From Gilliamella sp. WF3-4 (GTDB lineage: Bacteria; Pseudomonadota; Gammaproteobacteria; Enterobacterales; Orbaceae), in contig NZ_LZGW01000032.1 of the NCBI RefSeq assembly GCF_001690275.1, forward strand, positions 102,703-166,702: a stretch of DNA of 64,000 nucleotides. The letters are read 5' to 3'. Under the pieces are notes generated by a model. That model was not told where the DNA came from. It searched no databases and saw only the letters and a list, made by a program, of their open reading frames with translations. A program made the position numbers and the translations under genes. Positions 19,141 through 28,594 of the stretch are shown here, piece after piece; positions within the stretch are counted from its first letter, which is position 1, and each line of letters begins with the position of its first letter.

Positions 19141-20208
19141 TTAATTTTTTTTTATTTTTATTTTAATGCCTAAAAAACAAATAATATAATGTCTATTTGC
19201 ATCCCAAATGCCCAATAACCGCTGTTTCCTTGTTAAAAAAAATCGATTAACTTCCCCAATTTTGTGATAGTGTTTCTTGGATAATGAAATTAAATAATAA
19301 TCATTAGGAAAATAGCATGTAAGGTTAAATAAATTAACAATCTCTGTTGATTTATTTAAAGCTAATATGCGCTCTTTTTGAGGAAGACATCGTAAAGCTT
19401 CATAAATTTTTTGCTGAAATAGATCGACTAATACTGGCTTAAATTTTTCGTGCAACTTCCATTTAAATACAAAACGAAGTAAAAACTCAAAGCACAATAA
19501 TGGATCTAATTCGTGAAAGGTTTTATGATAAGTTTTACCTTTTTTGTTACATTGGCTCATGATAGATCCGGCTCTTATCAGATAATTGTAAAATTTGTCG
19601 TTTATAAAAAATGCGGAATTACTCACCAGTGCATAAGACCAAAAAAATGGTCCATCCTCGTACCAAAGCCCCTCAGGAAATTTAATATCATACTTTTTTA
19701 GTATTGAAAGTTTGTAAATTTTATTCCATGCGCAGACATCCATATTTGCTACAACATCATTAGATAAATTAACTAAACCTGTATATTTATGTTCAAAATA
19801 TCGTTCGTCCTGAATTCGAGCAATATTATCCTCAAAAACAAGTCGTGTAGAGAAATAAACAAGATCTACTTTATAAAATCTAAAATATGATAATGAGCGT
19901 TCATAAGCATCCAATTCAATGAAATCATCAGAATCAACAAAGGTAATATATTTTCCTCTAGCATATTTAATGCCAACGTTTCGAGCAGAAGATAACCCTC
20001 CATTTTTTTTATTAATAATCTTAATTCTATCATCTAATTCTTTATATTTTTTTAAGATACTAAGTGAATCATCAGTTGATCCATCATTAACGCAAATAAT
20101 CTCAATATTTTTAATTGATTGATTAATAATACTATCTAAGCACTTTTTTATATACATTTGTGTATTATACACAGGGATCACAACTGAAAGAATTGGTAGG
20201 CTATTCAT
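19141..20208 (-). CDS. GT2 family glycosyltransferase
   Basis: A 355-residue transferase with an N-terminal GT-A domain: LSVVIPVYNTQMYIKKCLDS, NDGSTDDS, GGLSSARNVGIKYARG and FVDSDDFIE. The region VDVCAWNKIYKLSI to GLWYEDGPFFWSYAL is shared almost motif for motif with the N-terminal half of the fusion protein at 20431-22605. The two genes are thus paralogs. The last 30 residues (LGIWDANRHYIICFLGIKI) also recur there. Substrate unknown. Confidence 0.85.
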   Translation of the reverse strand: MNSLPILSVVIPVYNTQMYIKKCLDSIINQSIKNIEIICVNDGSTDDSLSILKKYKELDDRIKIINKKNGGLSSARNVGIKYARGKYITFVDSDDFIELDAYERSLSYFRFYKVDLVYFSTRLVFEDNIARIQDERYFEHKYTGLVNLSNDVVANMDVCAWNKIYKLSILKKYDIKFPEGLWYEDGPFFWSYALVSNSAFFINDKFYNYLIRAGSIMSQCNKKGKTYHKTFHELDPLLCFEFLLRFVFKWKLHEKFKPVLVDLFQQKIYEALRCLPQKERILALNKSTEIVNLFNLTCYFPNDYYLISLSKKHYHKIGEVNRFFLTRKQRLLGIWDANRHYIICFLGIKIKIKKN

Positions 20209-20209
20209 T

Positions 20210-20430
20210 TTTTAAAATCTTTTTAGTAAAAATAGTTATAGTATAAATTCAACATTGAATTGCTAATAACCTATGAAATAACCAAGCCAGCTTTACGGCT
20301 AAACTTACATCAACATAAACTAAAAACAACAACAACAGATAAAATGCAACTAAATTTAATTAAATATCTACTTTATCTATTTTTTATATAGAAAAAATAT
20401 TTATAATAAATTGTTAGCTATCATCGAGAT
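20210..20430. other. Gene-free spacer between two glycosyltransferase genes
   Basis: AT-rich spacer of about 220 bases between two same-strand genes. No open frame with coding character and no clear terminator hairpin was seen. It may hold a separate promoter for the GT2 gene at 19141-20208. Confidence 0.4.
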
Positions 20431-22605
20431 TCAATGATAAATATTTTTTATTTTAAGAAGATAATCAATCACTTCTTCAACTTCACAAATCGTTTTAGTT
20501 TCAGGATTAACATAATTACAATAAAGAATATAAGAAATATAAAATAATTCCTCTATAGAAAGTTTCCTCTGTCTACGGGGAAGTGAAATTTTATCAACTG
20601 TTAATCCCCAACCAGCATAAAAGGGAATACCATATACATGTACACTCTTACCACACATTAAAGCTTCAAAACCTAACATATCATTATGCACATAAACCTC
20701 ATCCATTTGGTTTAATAAATCAAATGGATTCATACAATTATGTTCAAGGTATTTTATAGTTAGATTATCTTCTAAATTTGCCAGTATACTTTTATATCGT
20801 TTTAATTGTTTCTCGCAACATTTGCTTGACAACTTAATGACTATATTGGAATTAGGGTTGTTACAAATGGCTTCACTTAGCATATCTTCAAAAGAATAAT
20901 TTACCTTGCAGTGTTCCTTATAAATTTCATGCTCAGACTGAACAACAAGTATATTTTTCTTATCTTTTTCTTTAAAAAAGCTGAACTGGTTTTCAAAATT
21001 ATTGAATTTAGATATTTTCTCTTTGACAATTTTATTAATAATATTTTTAGATCTCGTTAGTTGACTTTCACTGATACTTTCTGTGTTTAATAGTTCTTCA
21101 AGATCAGTTGCGACATTGCCATCATTAAAATAACCTTTACTGTCTACCACAAATGATAAGGGAGAACAAAATGCTGGCATTGCTGAACTATAAGGAGGTA
21201 AAATATTACTAATAAAACCAGTAAATATATAATAAAATAATTTATCTTTTTCCATAGCAATTTTCATAATTTCCGAAACATTTTGGTTTTCAAACGAAAA
21301 CACTGCATTAGATTTATCAAAATTGTCTGTTAAATTAACCGCAATAGATAAATTTTCAAAATAATATTTAAACTCATTTAAATTCATTTGATTAAAAAAG
21401 GTTAATTCATTTTTATTAGATAAAAATGTTTCTTTCTTCTGTTTTGAAAAACTTGAAACAACCATTTGATGTAGTTTTGATAATTCACTATATAAATTAT
21501 TAAGCTTATCATTTATTTCTTTTGAAGAAACCTTTTCTATTTTGTTTTTAGATTTCTTTTTTCTAATTTTTATACCTAACAAGCATAACGTGGTATAACT
21601 TGACGAATGGTATAAACCGAATAAACTCTGCTTCTTTGTGATATATTCAATATATTTAATCTTATAATATTTTTTTCTAGATAGCGCTTTAAAAAAGCGA
21701 TTTCGTGGAAATAAAGAGATGAAAGAGAATTTATTTATAATATTTGTAGTTTTCTCAAGTACTTTTTCAATATTTTTATGCGATGAATGAGCTATTTCAT
21801 CCCAAAAAACTCTTTCAAAATGCTTTTCCAATGTTAATGCTACTTTATAAAATAAATCCCATTTAAAAATAAAAGTTAACAATTCTTCAAAACACAATAA
21901 TCGGTCTAATTCATGATTTAATTCATTAACTTTAGATTTAGAAAGTTTCAAAGTTAAGTTCATAATTGAATTTTTACGGCTTAAATAATTATGGAGCTTT
22001 TCAGGCATAAAATAAGCGAAATCAGACACTAATGCGTATGACCAAAAAAAAGGGTTATCTTCATATAATTTACCTACTGGAAATCTTATATGATAATATT
22101 TGATAATTGAAAGTTTATATATTTTATTCCATGCACAAACATCCAAAAATTGGGCAACATAACTTGTTAATTTAACTATACCACAAAATTTATGCTGAAA
22201 ATAATCTTCATTGTAACGTTCACAATCGCTATCTTCCATTACCAGATTAGTTGAAAAGTGCACAAGATCGACTCCGTCATTAGCAAATCGAGATAAGGCC
22301 AACTCATATGCGTTATGTTCAACATAGTCATCAGAATCTAAAAAAGTGACAAACTGTCCTTTAGCATTATCAATGCCCATATTTCTTGCTGATGATAATC
22401 CACCATTAGCTTTATTAAAAATCTTTATGCGAGGATCTTTATCAGCATATTCATTCAAAATGATATGCGAATTATCTTTTGAACCATCATTAATACAAAG
22501 AATTTCAATATCTCTTAAAGTTTGGTTAACAAGGCTATCCAAACATTTTTTCAAATATTTTTCTGTATTATAGACAGGCACTATGATAGTTAATTTAGGT
22601 TGCAA
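20431..22605 (-). CDS. Fusion of GT2 glycosyltransferase and KpsC-like Kdo transferase domain
   Basis: A 724-residue two-domain protein. Residues 1 to about 345 are a GT2 domain (LTIIVPVYNTEKYLKKCLDS, NDGSKDNS, FLDSDDYVEHNAY). A Lys-rich and then coiled-coil linker spans about residues 355-400. Residues from about 405 to the end resemble capsule polysaccharide enzymes of the KpsC/LipB type (PF05159): LVVQSEHEIY, FEDMLSEAI, VYVHNDMLGFEALMCGKSV, YGIPFYAGWGLT and the RRQRKLSIEELFY segment. KpsC proteins are beta-Kdo transferases that build the lipid-linked Kdo primer of group 2 capsules. I infer that one polypeptide adds a sugar and a Kdo-type residue in sequence. No other kps gene is in view. 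Confidence 0.8.
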   Translation of the reverse strand: MQPKLTIIVPVYNTEKYLKKCLDSLVNQTLRDIEILCINDGSKDNSHIILNEYADKDPRIKIFNKANGGLSSARNMGIDNAKGQFVTFLDSDDYVEHNAYELALSRFANDGVDLVHFSTNLVMEDSDCERYNEDYFQHKFCGIVKLTSYVAQFLDVCAWNKIYKLSIIKYYHIRFPVGKLYEDNPFFWSYALVSDFAYFMPEKLHNYLSRKNSIMNLTLKLSKSKVNELNHELDRLLCFEELLTFIFKWDLFYKVALTLEKHFERVFWDEIAHSSHKNIEKVLEKTTNIINKFSFISLFPRNRFFKALSRKKYYKIKYIEYITKKQSLFGLYHSSSYTTLCLLGIKIRKKKSKNKIEKVSSKEINDKLNNLYSELSKLHQMVVSSFSKQKKETFLSNKNELTFFNQMNLNEFKYYFENLSIAVNLTDNFDKSNAVFSFENQNVSEIMKIAMEKDKLFYYIFTGFISNILPPYSSAMPAFCSPLSFVVDSKGYFNDGNVATDLEELLNTESISESQLTRSKNIINKIVKEKISKFNNFENQFSFFKEKDKKNILVVQSEHEIYKEHCKVNYSFEDMLSEAICNNPNSNIVIKLSSKCCEKQLKRYKSILANLEDNLTIKYLEHNCMNPFDLLNQMDEVYVHNDMLGFEALMCGKSVHVYGIPFYAGWGLTVDKISLPRRQRKLSIEELFYISYILYCNYVNPETKTICEVEEVIDYLLKIKNIYH

Positions 22606-22620
22606 AATTAATTTTCCTAT

Positions 22621-23430
22621 TTAAACAATAATGAATGCATATTTTTTTTTCTTAATTGAAAATGAAAATAATATTTTATTTGGTATTATTTCCTGATTCA
22701 ATTTAACAAATGTTACCTTATTGTTAACTCTAAATTTTACTTTAAATGGTCGTTTCACCTTAGTTTGAATATTTGTATTTTTAACATCATCATCTTTCCA
22801 AGACGCATTAAACTGATGAACACAATAATTTAAATATCCTTCTATTTCTTCACAAAAGTAGTAAGATGGAAAAATAATTTCTTTAGGTGAAATGTTCAAA
22901 GAGTCAAATTTATTAAAAGGTTCGGAAACTAAGTTTTTATTTTTTAAAATAGTTGTTATTCGCTCAACATTGGTTGTAACATCTGGCTCACCGTTTCTAA
23001 TAAACCTATCATGTTTATAGGTATCTAAAATCTCTTTAATAAACTCATTTCCTTTAGATGCCCCTAATGTTGCGGTTGAAATAGGATGAATTATTTCTTT
23101 CCAATTTTCATAACAAGAAAAAAAATCCAAATCTAAGAAAGAGTCAAAAGAATCAAAAGATTGAGATAAAATAATATCTGTATCTAAATATATTCCCCCT
23201 TCTGTCCATAAAGCATATATTCTAAAATAGTCAGATACAAATGCAAACTTTCTCATTTGATATGCTTCTTTGACGTACTGGTTATTGTTTGCTAAATGAA
23301 GATGATTGTCATTCCATTCTACAAATTTATAATTGGGAAGTTTTATTTTCCAATTTTGTATATTATCCAAAATTTTCTTTGGTTTAGGGTTATCGCCAAA
23401 CCAACAATAATGAATTATTTTAGGGATCAT
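22621..23430 (-). CDS. GT32-type glycosyltransferase (DXD sugar-binding family)
   Basis: A 269-residue protein starting IPKIIHYCWFGDNPKPKK, with FAFVSDYFRIYALWTEGGIY and the metal-binding YLDTDIIL. These are the hallmarks of the DXD-containing family that includes Och1-like mannosyltransferases and bacterial capsule or LPS sugar transferases. The C-terminal 70 residues are basic and poorly conserved. It sits 15 bases upstream of the GT2-KpsC fusion and 18 bases downstream of a GT2 gene, so the three form an operon read right to left. Confidence 0.83.
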   Translation of the reverse strand: MIPKIIHYCWFGDNPKPKKILDNIQNWKIKLPNYKFVEWNDNHLHLANNNQYVKEAYQMRKFAFVSDYFRIYALWTEGGIYLDTDIILSQSFDSFDSFLDLDFFSCYENWKEIIHPISTATLGASKGNEFIKEILDTYKHDRFIRNGEPDVTTNVERITTILKNKNLVSEPFNKFDSLNISPKEIIFPSYYFCEEIEGYLNYCVHQFNASWKDDDVKNTNIQTKVKRPFKVKFRVNNKVTFVKLNQEIIPNKILFSFSIKKKKYAFIIV

Positions 23431-23448
23431 AATAATTAGGAAACCTCA

Positions 23449-24372
23449 TTATTTTTTAAAATAACTAAACAAGAAAATACTTAAAGAAAAACAGTATATT
23501 TTGTTCGTGTAATACTTTGGTAAATCAGAATGTTGTAATAAATTCAACAAGTTTTCTTTAGTAATTTCCCCTCCCCATTGTAGATGTCTTCTTATCATAA
23601 AAAAAATAGCGTTATACTTGTTTATATTAATTTTATTTTGAAACATATATTGCAATATTGAATAAATTACTATTGCTCTATCAATATTATTTCTCTTCTG
23701 TATTTCTGGATCTGGATTATTACATTGCGAATTTAGGTTAGTCTTATTATATATATAATATGTTTTTTGAGTATAAACTAATTTTTGAGAATTAATTAAA
23801 TATAGTGAATTAAAATAAAAGTCTTCAGCAAAGCCAAAATAATTATCTGACTCAATAAATTTAAGATGAAGTGCTTTAATTTTATTTAAATTATACAATT
23901 TGGCATAAGGGGCAGGAAAAGAATCAATACTTAACAAATGGCTAATTTTTTTTCTTGTGTTTAATAATTGGCTTTCTTGTTGGAAAAAAAAACTCTTAAC
24001 TAATCCTTCATTTTGTTGATGGTAAATATCACAAAACACGCAATCCACATCATCTGTATACACTTTAACCATTTCTTCAAAATAATTACTTGGTATAATA
24101 TCATCAGAATCAATAAATGTAAGTAATTTACCAGTTGCTTTATTAATACCCAGATTTCTTGCTTTATGAGATCCACCATTTATTTGATAAAAATACTTTA
24201 CTCTTGGATCAAACTTGAACTGCTCACATATAGCTCTCGTAGAATCAGAACTTCCATCATCAACTATAATTAATTCATAGTCAGAAAAAGATTGGGAAAG
24301 TATGCTATTTATACAGGAACTAGCATACTCTTCGGAATTATACATAGGCAAAACAACTGAAAGTAATGTCAT
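23449..24372 (-). CDS. GT2 family glycosyltransferase
   Basis: A transferase of about 307 residues with LSVVLPMYNSEEYASSCINS, VDDGSSDST, GGSHKARNLGINKATG and FIDSDD. It opens the three-gene unit GT2, GT32, GT2-KpsC. A TTG four codons upstream is open, but the ATG at 24372 gives the usual short N-terminus before the first beta-strand. The C-terminus (KIYCFSLSIFLFSYFKK) is hydrophobic and could rest on the membrane. Substrate unknown. Confidence 0.83.
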   Translation of the reverse strand: MTLLSVVLPMYNSEEYASSCINSILSQSFSDYELIIVDDGSSDSTRAICEQFKFDPRVKYFYQINGGSHKARNLGINKATGKLLTFIDSDDIIPSNYFEEMVKVYTDDVDCVFCDIYHQQNEGLVKSFFFQQESQLLNTRKKISHLLSIDSFPAPYAKLYNLNKIKALHLKFIESDNYFGFAEDFYFNSLYLINSQKLVYTQKTYYIYNKTNLNSQCNNPDPEIQKRNNIDRAIVIYSILQYMFQNKININKYNAIFFMIRRHLQWGGEITKENLLNLLQHSDLPKYYTNKIYCFSLSIFLFSYFKK

Positions 24373-24555
24373 ATTTAATCTCAATTATTGATAAAAAATT
24401 TATTAGTCTATTTCAGCTATATCAAAGAACTAAAAAACAAAAAATATGTCCTTTAATTTACTCATTCTAGCTCATTTTATGGGCGATAATAAGTTTGAAT
24501 CAATATACTTAAAAATATAAATATTTACAACTCAATTTTTTTACAGCATAAGAAA

Positions 24556-25794
24556 TCACCGCCCTATCCCATAATCCCTCAACTTATTAGCAATAGCCGT
24601 ATGCGACACGCCGAGCCGTTTAGCGAGTTTTCGGGAGCTTGGGTATTGGTCATAAAGTTTTAATAAGATTTCTTTTTCAAACTGCTTGGTTATTTCATCC
24701 AGAGTTTTATTTTCGATATTGTTGACCCATGATACTTGTGATTTAGGTGTTGGCAATACGATATTTTTAACCGTTAATATTGGGGTAGTTAATTGGGCTA
24801 ATGCAGAGTATAGAATATTTTTAAGTTGTCTTACATTGCCTGGCCATGAATAGTGAACAAAGTAGTCAATAAGGTCATTATCGATCGCAGGTGGTATGAA
24901 CCCTTGTTTATTGGCAAATTCATTAACAAAGATATGCGTAAGTGGCAAAATATCATCTTTACGTTCTTGCAATGAGGGTAAATTGAGCGACAGTACATTA
25001 AGTCGGTAGTAGAGATCTTTTCTAAATTTACCTTGTTCGACTAAATCAGCTAAATCGACTTTTGTTGCACAAATAATTCTTACATCGACATAGACTTCAT
25101 TATCGTCACCTACTCGCCGAAAATAACCATCATTAATAAAACGTAATAATTTGGTTTGCATTTGAAAAGACATTTCATCAATGCCATCAAGCAATACTGA
25201 ACCACCATTAGCTTGCTCAAAAAAACCTTTTTTACTTTCAATCGCCCCTGGGTAAGCGCCTGCTGCGTGCCCGTATAATTCACTTTCTACTACCTCATCA
25301 GGCATAGCTGCACAATTTAATGCTAGAAAGGTTTGATCGCCGCGAGGGCTATATTGGTGACAAGCATTAGCTAGTAAGTCTTTACCAGTACCTGTTTCGC
25401 CTGATATTAATAAAGGTTCACTTTGCATAGAAAAAGCTTTAGCTTGTGCAATAAGTTTTTGCATAACTAAACTTTGAGTGGCAAAGATATCGAAAGCATG
25501 GTGCCCGACGACTTTGATTTTCGACAATCGTTTTTTTAAGTAAGCAATTGGTTGCACAACAAAGACTGTTTTAGATGGATCAACCATTTTTTGCAATAAA
25601 AAGTGCTGAGAATTTAAAACGATGATTGCATCACCTTGTTCATTTATATTTATTGTATTATCAAAATTAAATGTTTTTTGATAATCAAAAGGTTGATTTA
25701 ATACTAAAACGTTATGAGGAAATAATGCTTTAGCCGTATCATTATACGCAACTAGAAGTTGGTTATTATCAATTTCAATCATTGCTGCTTGCAT
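24556..25794 (-). CDS. tyrR: TyrR-type transcriptional regulator lacking the ACT domain
   Basis: About 412 residues. The central AAA+ domain has Walker A SGETGTGKD and the TyrR-specific segment GHAAGAYPGAIESKKGFFEQ in place of the GAFTGA loop of true sigma-54 activators. The C-terminal helix-turn-helix SSRKLAKRLGVSHTAIANKL is nearly identical to E. coli TyrR, which controls aromatic amino acid genes. E. coli TyrR has 513 residues with ACT and PAS domains before the AAA+ part. Here only a short PAS-like region of about 120 residues precedes it. The start at 25794 follows GGGAAG and overlaps nagZ by 20 bases. Loss of ACT in other families' TyrR goes with loss of activation, so a repressor is likely. 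Confidence 0.85.
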   Translation of the reverse strand: MQAAMIEIDNNQLLVAYNDTAKALFPHNVLVLNQPFDYQKTFNFDNTININEQGDAIIVLNSQHFLLQKMVDPSKTVFVVQPIAYLKKRLSKIKVVGHHAFDIFATQSLVMQKLIAQAKAFSMQSEPLLISGETGTGKDLLANACHQYSPRGDQTFLALNCAAMPDEVVESELYGHAAGAYPGAIESKKGFFEQANGGSVLLDGIDEMSFQMQTKLLRFINDGYFRRVGDDNEVYVDVRIICATKVDLADLVEQGKFRKDLYYRLNVLSLNLPSLQERKDDILPLTHIFVNEFANKQGFIPPAIDNDLIDYFVHYSWPGNVRQLKNILYSALAQLTTPILTVKNIVLPTPKSQVSWVNNIENKTLDEITKQFEKEILLKLYDQYPSSRKLAKRLGVSHTAIANKLRDYGIGR

Positions 25795-26818
25795 ATTCTT
25801 CCCACTTTTCACTAAGTTTTTTTAAATTATCACGTCGATGTTGCCACTGAGAGTTGTTTTTTAATTCAGCATAAGTGATTTTTGTATTAGTTAATAGATG
25901 TTTCGCTTTATTTGATATTAATGGATAAATCTTATTTAGCTCTGCTAATCTTTCTAAAATGGCAATAGTGCCTTGTCGATTATTACAAGCTAGCAGTAGA
26001 TCACAGCCTGCCGCTAATGCTGCTTGGGCTCGCTCGGCATAGCCTCCCATTATTGCTGCACCTTTCATCGATAAATCATCGGAAAAAATCACCCCCTCAA
26101 AACGTAATTGCTCACGCAGCACTGTTTTAAGCCAATAAGGTGAACCACTAGCGGGCAGATCATTAAAAGCAGGATAGATAACATGAGCAGGCATAATGGC
26201 ATCGAGTTTTTTATCAGCGATCAATTTGGCAAAAATTTGCATATCGTGTTCAATGAGTGATTTTTCACGATGATCAATAGGTGTTTCTTTATGCGAGTCA
26301 GCAAGCACATGACCATGCCCAGGAAAATGTTTACCGGTTGTTTTCATTCCTGCAGCATGCATACCATCAATCATAGCAGCAGCAACTTGATAGGCGATAT
26401 TGATATCTTGATGAAATGAACGAGTGCCGATAGCAAGACAATGATGACCTAAGTCTAAAACGGGCGCATAGCTAAGATCGATATCAAAAGCAATAAGTTC
26501 CATTGCAAGTACCCAACCCGCATCAAAAGCTAACGATTTAGCTTGCTCAAGCTCATTAAGAGCCGCAAAAGATTGCGCAGGTGGAATAGCAGTAAAACCA
26601 TCACGAAAACGTTGAACGCGCCCACCTTCATGATCAACCGAGATTAATAAACGCTGTGTAGAAACTGCCCGAATCTGTTTTATCAATTCTCTTAATTGAG
26701 TTTGATCCTGATAATTGCGACTAAATAAAATCACCCCACCAACCAACGGGTTTTGTAATAATGCCTTATCTTCTTCGGTTAATGATTTACCTTCAACATC
26801 AATCAGCAATGGTCCCAT
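25775..26818 (-). CDS. nagZ: Beta-N-acetylhexosaminidase NagZ
   Basis: A 347-residue cytosolic glycoside hydrolase of family 3 that removes GlcNAc from 1,6-anhydromuropeptides during peptidoglycan recycling. Key segments are LISVDHEGGRVQRF, the mobile-loop motif KHFPGHGHVLADSH with its catalytic His, and FSDDLSMKGA with the nucleophile Asp. Its start overlaps the lpoB stop by one base (TAATG), and its end overlaps tyrR, so the four genes hinT-lpoB-nagZ-tyrR are one translation-coupled unit. E. coli has hinT, lpoB and nagZ together as well. Confidence 0.94.
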   Translation of the reverse strand: MGPLLIDVEGKSLTEEDKALLQNPLVGGVILFSRNYQDQTQLRELIKQIRAVSTQRLLISVDHEGGRVQRFRDGFTAIPPAQSFAALNELEQAKSLAFDAGWVLAMELIAFDIDLSYAPVLDLGHHCLAIGTRSFHQDINIAYQVAAAMIDGMHAAGMKTTGKHFPGHGHVLADSHKETPIDHREKSLIEHDMQIFAKLIADKKLDAIMPAHVIYPAFNDLPASGSPYWLKTVLREQLRFEGVIFSDDLSMKGAAIMGGYAERAQAALAAGCDLLLACNNRQGTIAILERLAELNKIYPLISNKAKHLLTNTKITYAELKNNSQWQHRRDNLKKLSEKWEEYASSND

Positions 26819-27453
26819 TATTTGTTATCCTCAATAACTTGATTTGATCCCTCGTTAGTATTGGGTTGTTTAGAAAAATCTTTAGAGGTAGATCTAGCTA
26901 GAATTTCTCCACTTTGTGTTGAAATTAATTCCATTGCAAGATCTGCTCCATGGCTTTCATCAGGCACTTTATAGATAGTGGTGAAAAGAACATAGTTGGC
27001 ATTTATTGACTTAGCCAACCCAATCATCTTACCTCGAGAAACTAACTTATCATCAGCTGAAATACCCAGCGTTTGTTTAGCTTGATTTATGACCTGTTTA
27101 TTAACCACTGTGAACGTGTTTTGTTTATGCATTAATTGGTGTAAAGCTTCATCAATTTGATTGCTTGCAAGATAATCACCGCTACGATTTTGAATATCGC
27201 TAATTAAAATAAGCTTATTATCAGAACTTGCAAGTGATGTATTAGCCAACTTATTGATAAAAGGCGATAAAATTAAATGCCAATCCGTTTTTTTAACAAT
27301 TTGAGGAGGCATTTCAATGACCGCCGTATCGCTAGACTGCGTTTCATCTACTGGCGGTTTCACTTCCACTTTTGGGGTATTGCTAATAAGATGACAGCCA
27401 GTTAACGCAAAAATTAATGCACTAGTAACAAATATACCTTTGAACTGTTTCAT
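26818..27453 (-). CDS. lpoB: Penicillin-binding protein activator LpoB
   Basis: A 211-residue outer-membrane lipoprotein with lipobox LTGC and lipidated Cys20, then a Pro-rich linker and a TolB-like globular domain from about residue 55. The segments LILISDIQNRSGDYLASNQI, FTVVNKQ and ANYVLFTTIYKV match LpoB. In E. coli it reaches through the peptidoglycan to activate PBP1b (MrcB). The linker here is short compared with E. coli LpoB. Its position between hinT and nagZ also supports the name. Confidence 0.88.
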   Translation of the reverse strand: MKQFKGIFVTSALIFALTGCHLISNTPKVEVKPPVDETQSSDTAVIEMPPQIVKKTDWHLILSPFINKLANTSLASSDNKLILISDIQNRSGDYLASNQIDEALHQLMHKQNTFTVVNKQVINQAKQTLGISADDKLVSRGKMIGLAKSINANYVLFTTIYKVPDESHGADLAMELISTQSGEILARSTSKDFSKQPNTNEGSNQVIEDNK

Positions 27454-27460
27454 ATAATGA

Positions 27461-27823
27461 TTAACCTATTAATCGCCCTAAATTTTTACCGCCCAATAAA
27501 TGCATATGAATATGAAAGACCTCTTGCCCTGCATCTTTGTTGCAATTCATGATTAAGCGATATCCGCTTTCATCAATACCTTCTTGCTTTGCAATTTTAG
27601 CGGCAGCGGTCACCATATGCCCTAATATCACTTCATCTTGTTCAGTAACATCATTAATAGTTGGAATAAGTTTGTTGGGAATAATTAAAATATGCTTCGG
27701 CGCTTGAGGAGAAATATCACGAAATGCCGTCACTTTATCATCTTGAAAAACAATATCAGCAGGGATTTCTTTTCGAATAATTTTACTAAAAATAGTTTCC
27801 TTCAAAATAATTTCTTGAGCCAT
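27461..27823 (-). CDS. hinT: Histidine triad purine nucleoside phosphoramidase HinT
   Basis: A 120-residue HIT-family hydrolase of adenosine phosphoramidates. The histidine triad HIHMHLL is near the C-terminus, preceded by the conserved [21 protein letters not shown] and [19 protein letters not shown] follow E. coli HinT closely. AAGGAG lies seven bases before the ATG at 27823, which rules out the upstream in-frame ATG at 27844. It is the first gene of the hinT-lpoB-nagZ-tyrR unit. Confidence 0.95.
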   Translation of the reverse strand: MAQEIILKETIFSKIIRKEIPADIVFQDDKVTAFRDISPQAPKHILIIPNKLIPTINDVTEQDEVILGHMVTAAAKIAKQEGIDESGYRLIMNCNKDAGQEVFHIHMHLLGGKNLGRLIG

Positions 27824-27950
27824 CAAATTCTCCTTACTATGCATATACCTACAATTAACATTTTACATACTCAAGCATAACATATTTTAACAATAAAAAT
27901 GTATAGAAATCGTTACATTTTAAAATGCATTTTACACCCTAAAAACCGCT

Positions 27951-27984
27951 CAGAAAAACTATTGATTTTATTTAAGTTTTCATT
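27951..27984 (+). repeat. Dispersed short repeat, copy A
   Basis: A 34-base block that matches 31 of 34 positions with 38315-38348 in the same orientation. It starts CAGAAAAACTATTGATTTTA. Both copies lie in gene-free DNA. Weaker similarity seems to continue downstream toward a shared CTCCT. Nature unknown; it could be the trace of a small mobile or regulatory element. Confidence 0.5.
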
Positions 27985-28086
27985 GTGAGTTATATTTTAA
28001 TATCTCCTATAATTTGAAATACTCAAATGCAGAAGGACTTGCTTATAACAATCAAAGTAAGTATTAAAACCACTTGGCATATTCAT

Positions 28087-28115
28087 TTGTCAAATATAAT
28101 AAGTTGATATATAAT
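28087..28115 (+). promoter_or_regulatory. Sigma-70 promoter of the rpsF operon
   Basis: TTGTCA at 28087-28092 and a perfect TATAAT at 28110-28115 are separated by 17 bases. Transcription would begin near 28122 and produce a leader of about 90 bases ahead of rpsF. Confidence 0.75.
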
Positions 28116-28152
28116 GCCACGTCGATTTCAACCGCCTATTTTCATGTTCCTT

Positions 28153-28187
28153 GCTTTCAATGGGTTGCGGTTGCCCCGACAGAAAGC
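28153..28187 (+). ncRNA. S6:S18-binding leader motif of the rpsF operon
   Basis: A stem GCTTTC/GAAAGC encloses GGG and CCC pairing with an internal CCGAC. This agrees with the known autoregulatory leader of rpsF operons, whose CCG-containing loop is bound by the S6:S18 complex to repress translation. It lies 24 bases before the rpsF start, inside the transcript from the promoter at 28087-28115. Identification is by eye. Confidence 0.55.
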
Positions 28188-28210
28188 TGATTAATCCGTA
28201 GGGAGCGATA

Positions 28211-28594
28211 ATGCGTCATTACGAAATAGTATTTATGGTTCACCCAGATCAGAGTGAACAAGTACCTGGTATGATTGAACGTTATACTGGTACATTAACC
28301 ACTGATGGTGGTAAAATCCATCGTTTAGAAGATTGGGGTCGTCGTCAATTAGCCTATCCTATCGAAAAACTGCACAAAGCACATTATGTGTTAATGAATG
28401 TTGAAGCAACTCAAGAAGCTGTTAATGAACTTGAAGATAACTTCCGCTTCAATGATGCAGTGATTCGCAGTTTAATTATGCGCACCAAACACGCTGTAAC
28501 TGAAACTTCACCTATGTTAAAAGCTAAAGAAGAACGTCGTAGTTCTGAAGAAGATTTTAACGAAGTAAACATGGACGATGATTCCGACGAATAA
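28211..28594 (+). CDS. rpsF: Small ribosomal subunit protein bS6
   Basis: A 127-residue bS6, which pairs with bS18 on the 30S platform. [20 protein letters not shown] and [20 protein letters not shown] are the family signature. The C-terminus is acidic ([15 protein letters not shown]), the tail that in E. coli is extended with glutamates after translation. GGGAGCG precedes the start. First gene of rpsF-priB-rpsR-rplI. Confidence 0.97.
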   Translation: MRHYEIVFMVHPDQSEQVPGMIERYTGTLTTDGGKIHRLEDWGRRQLAYPIEKLHKAHYVLMNVEATQEAVNELEDNFRFNDAVIRSLIMRTKHAVTETSPMLKAKEERRSSEEDFNEVNMDDDSDE

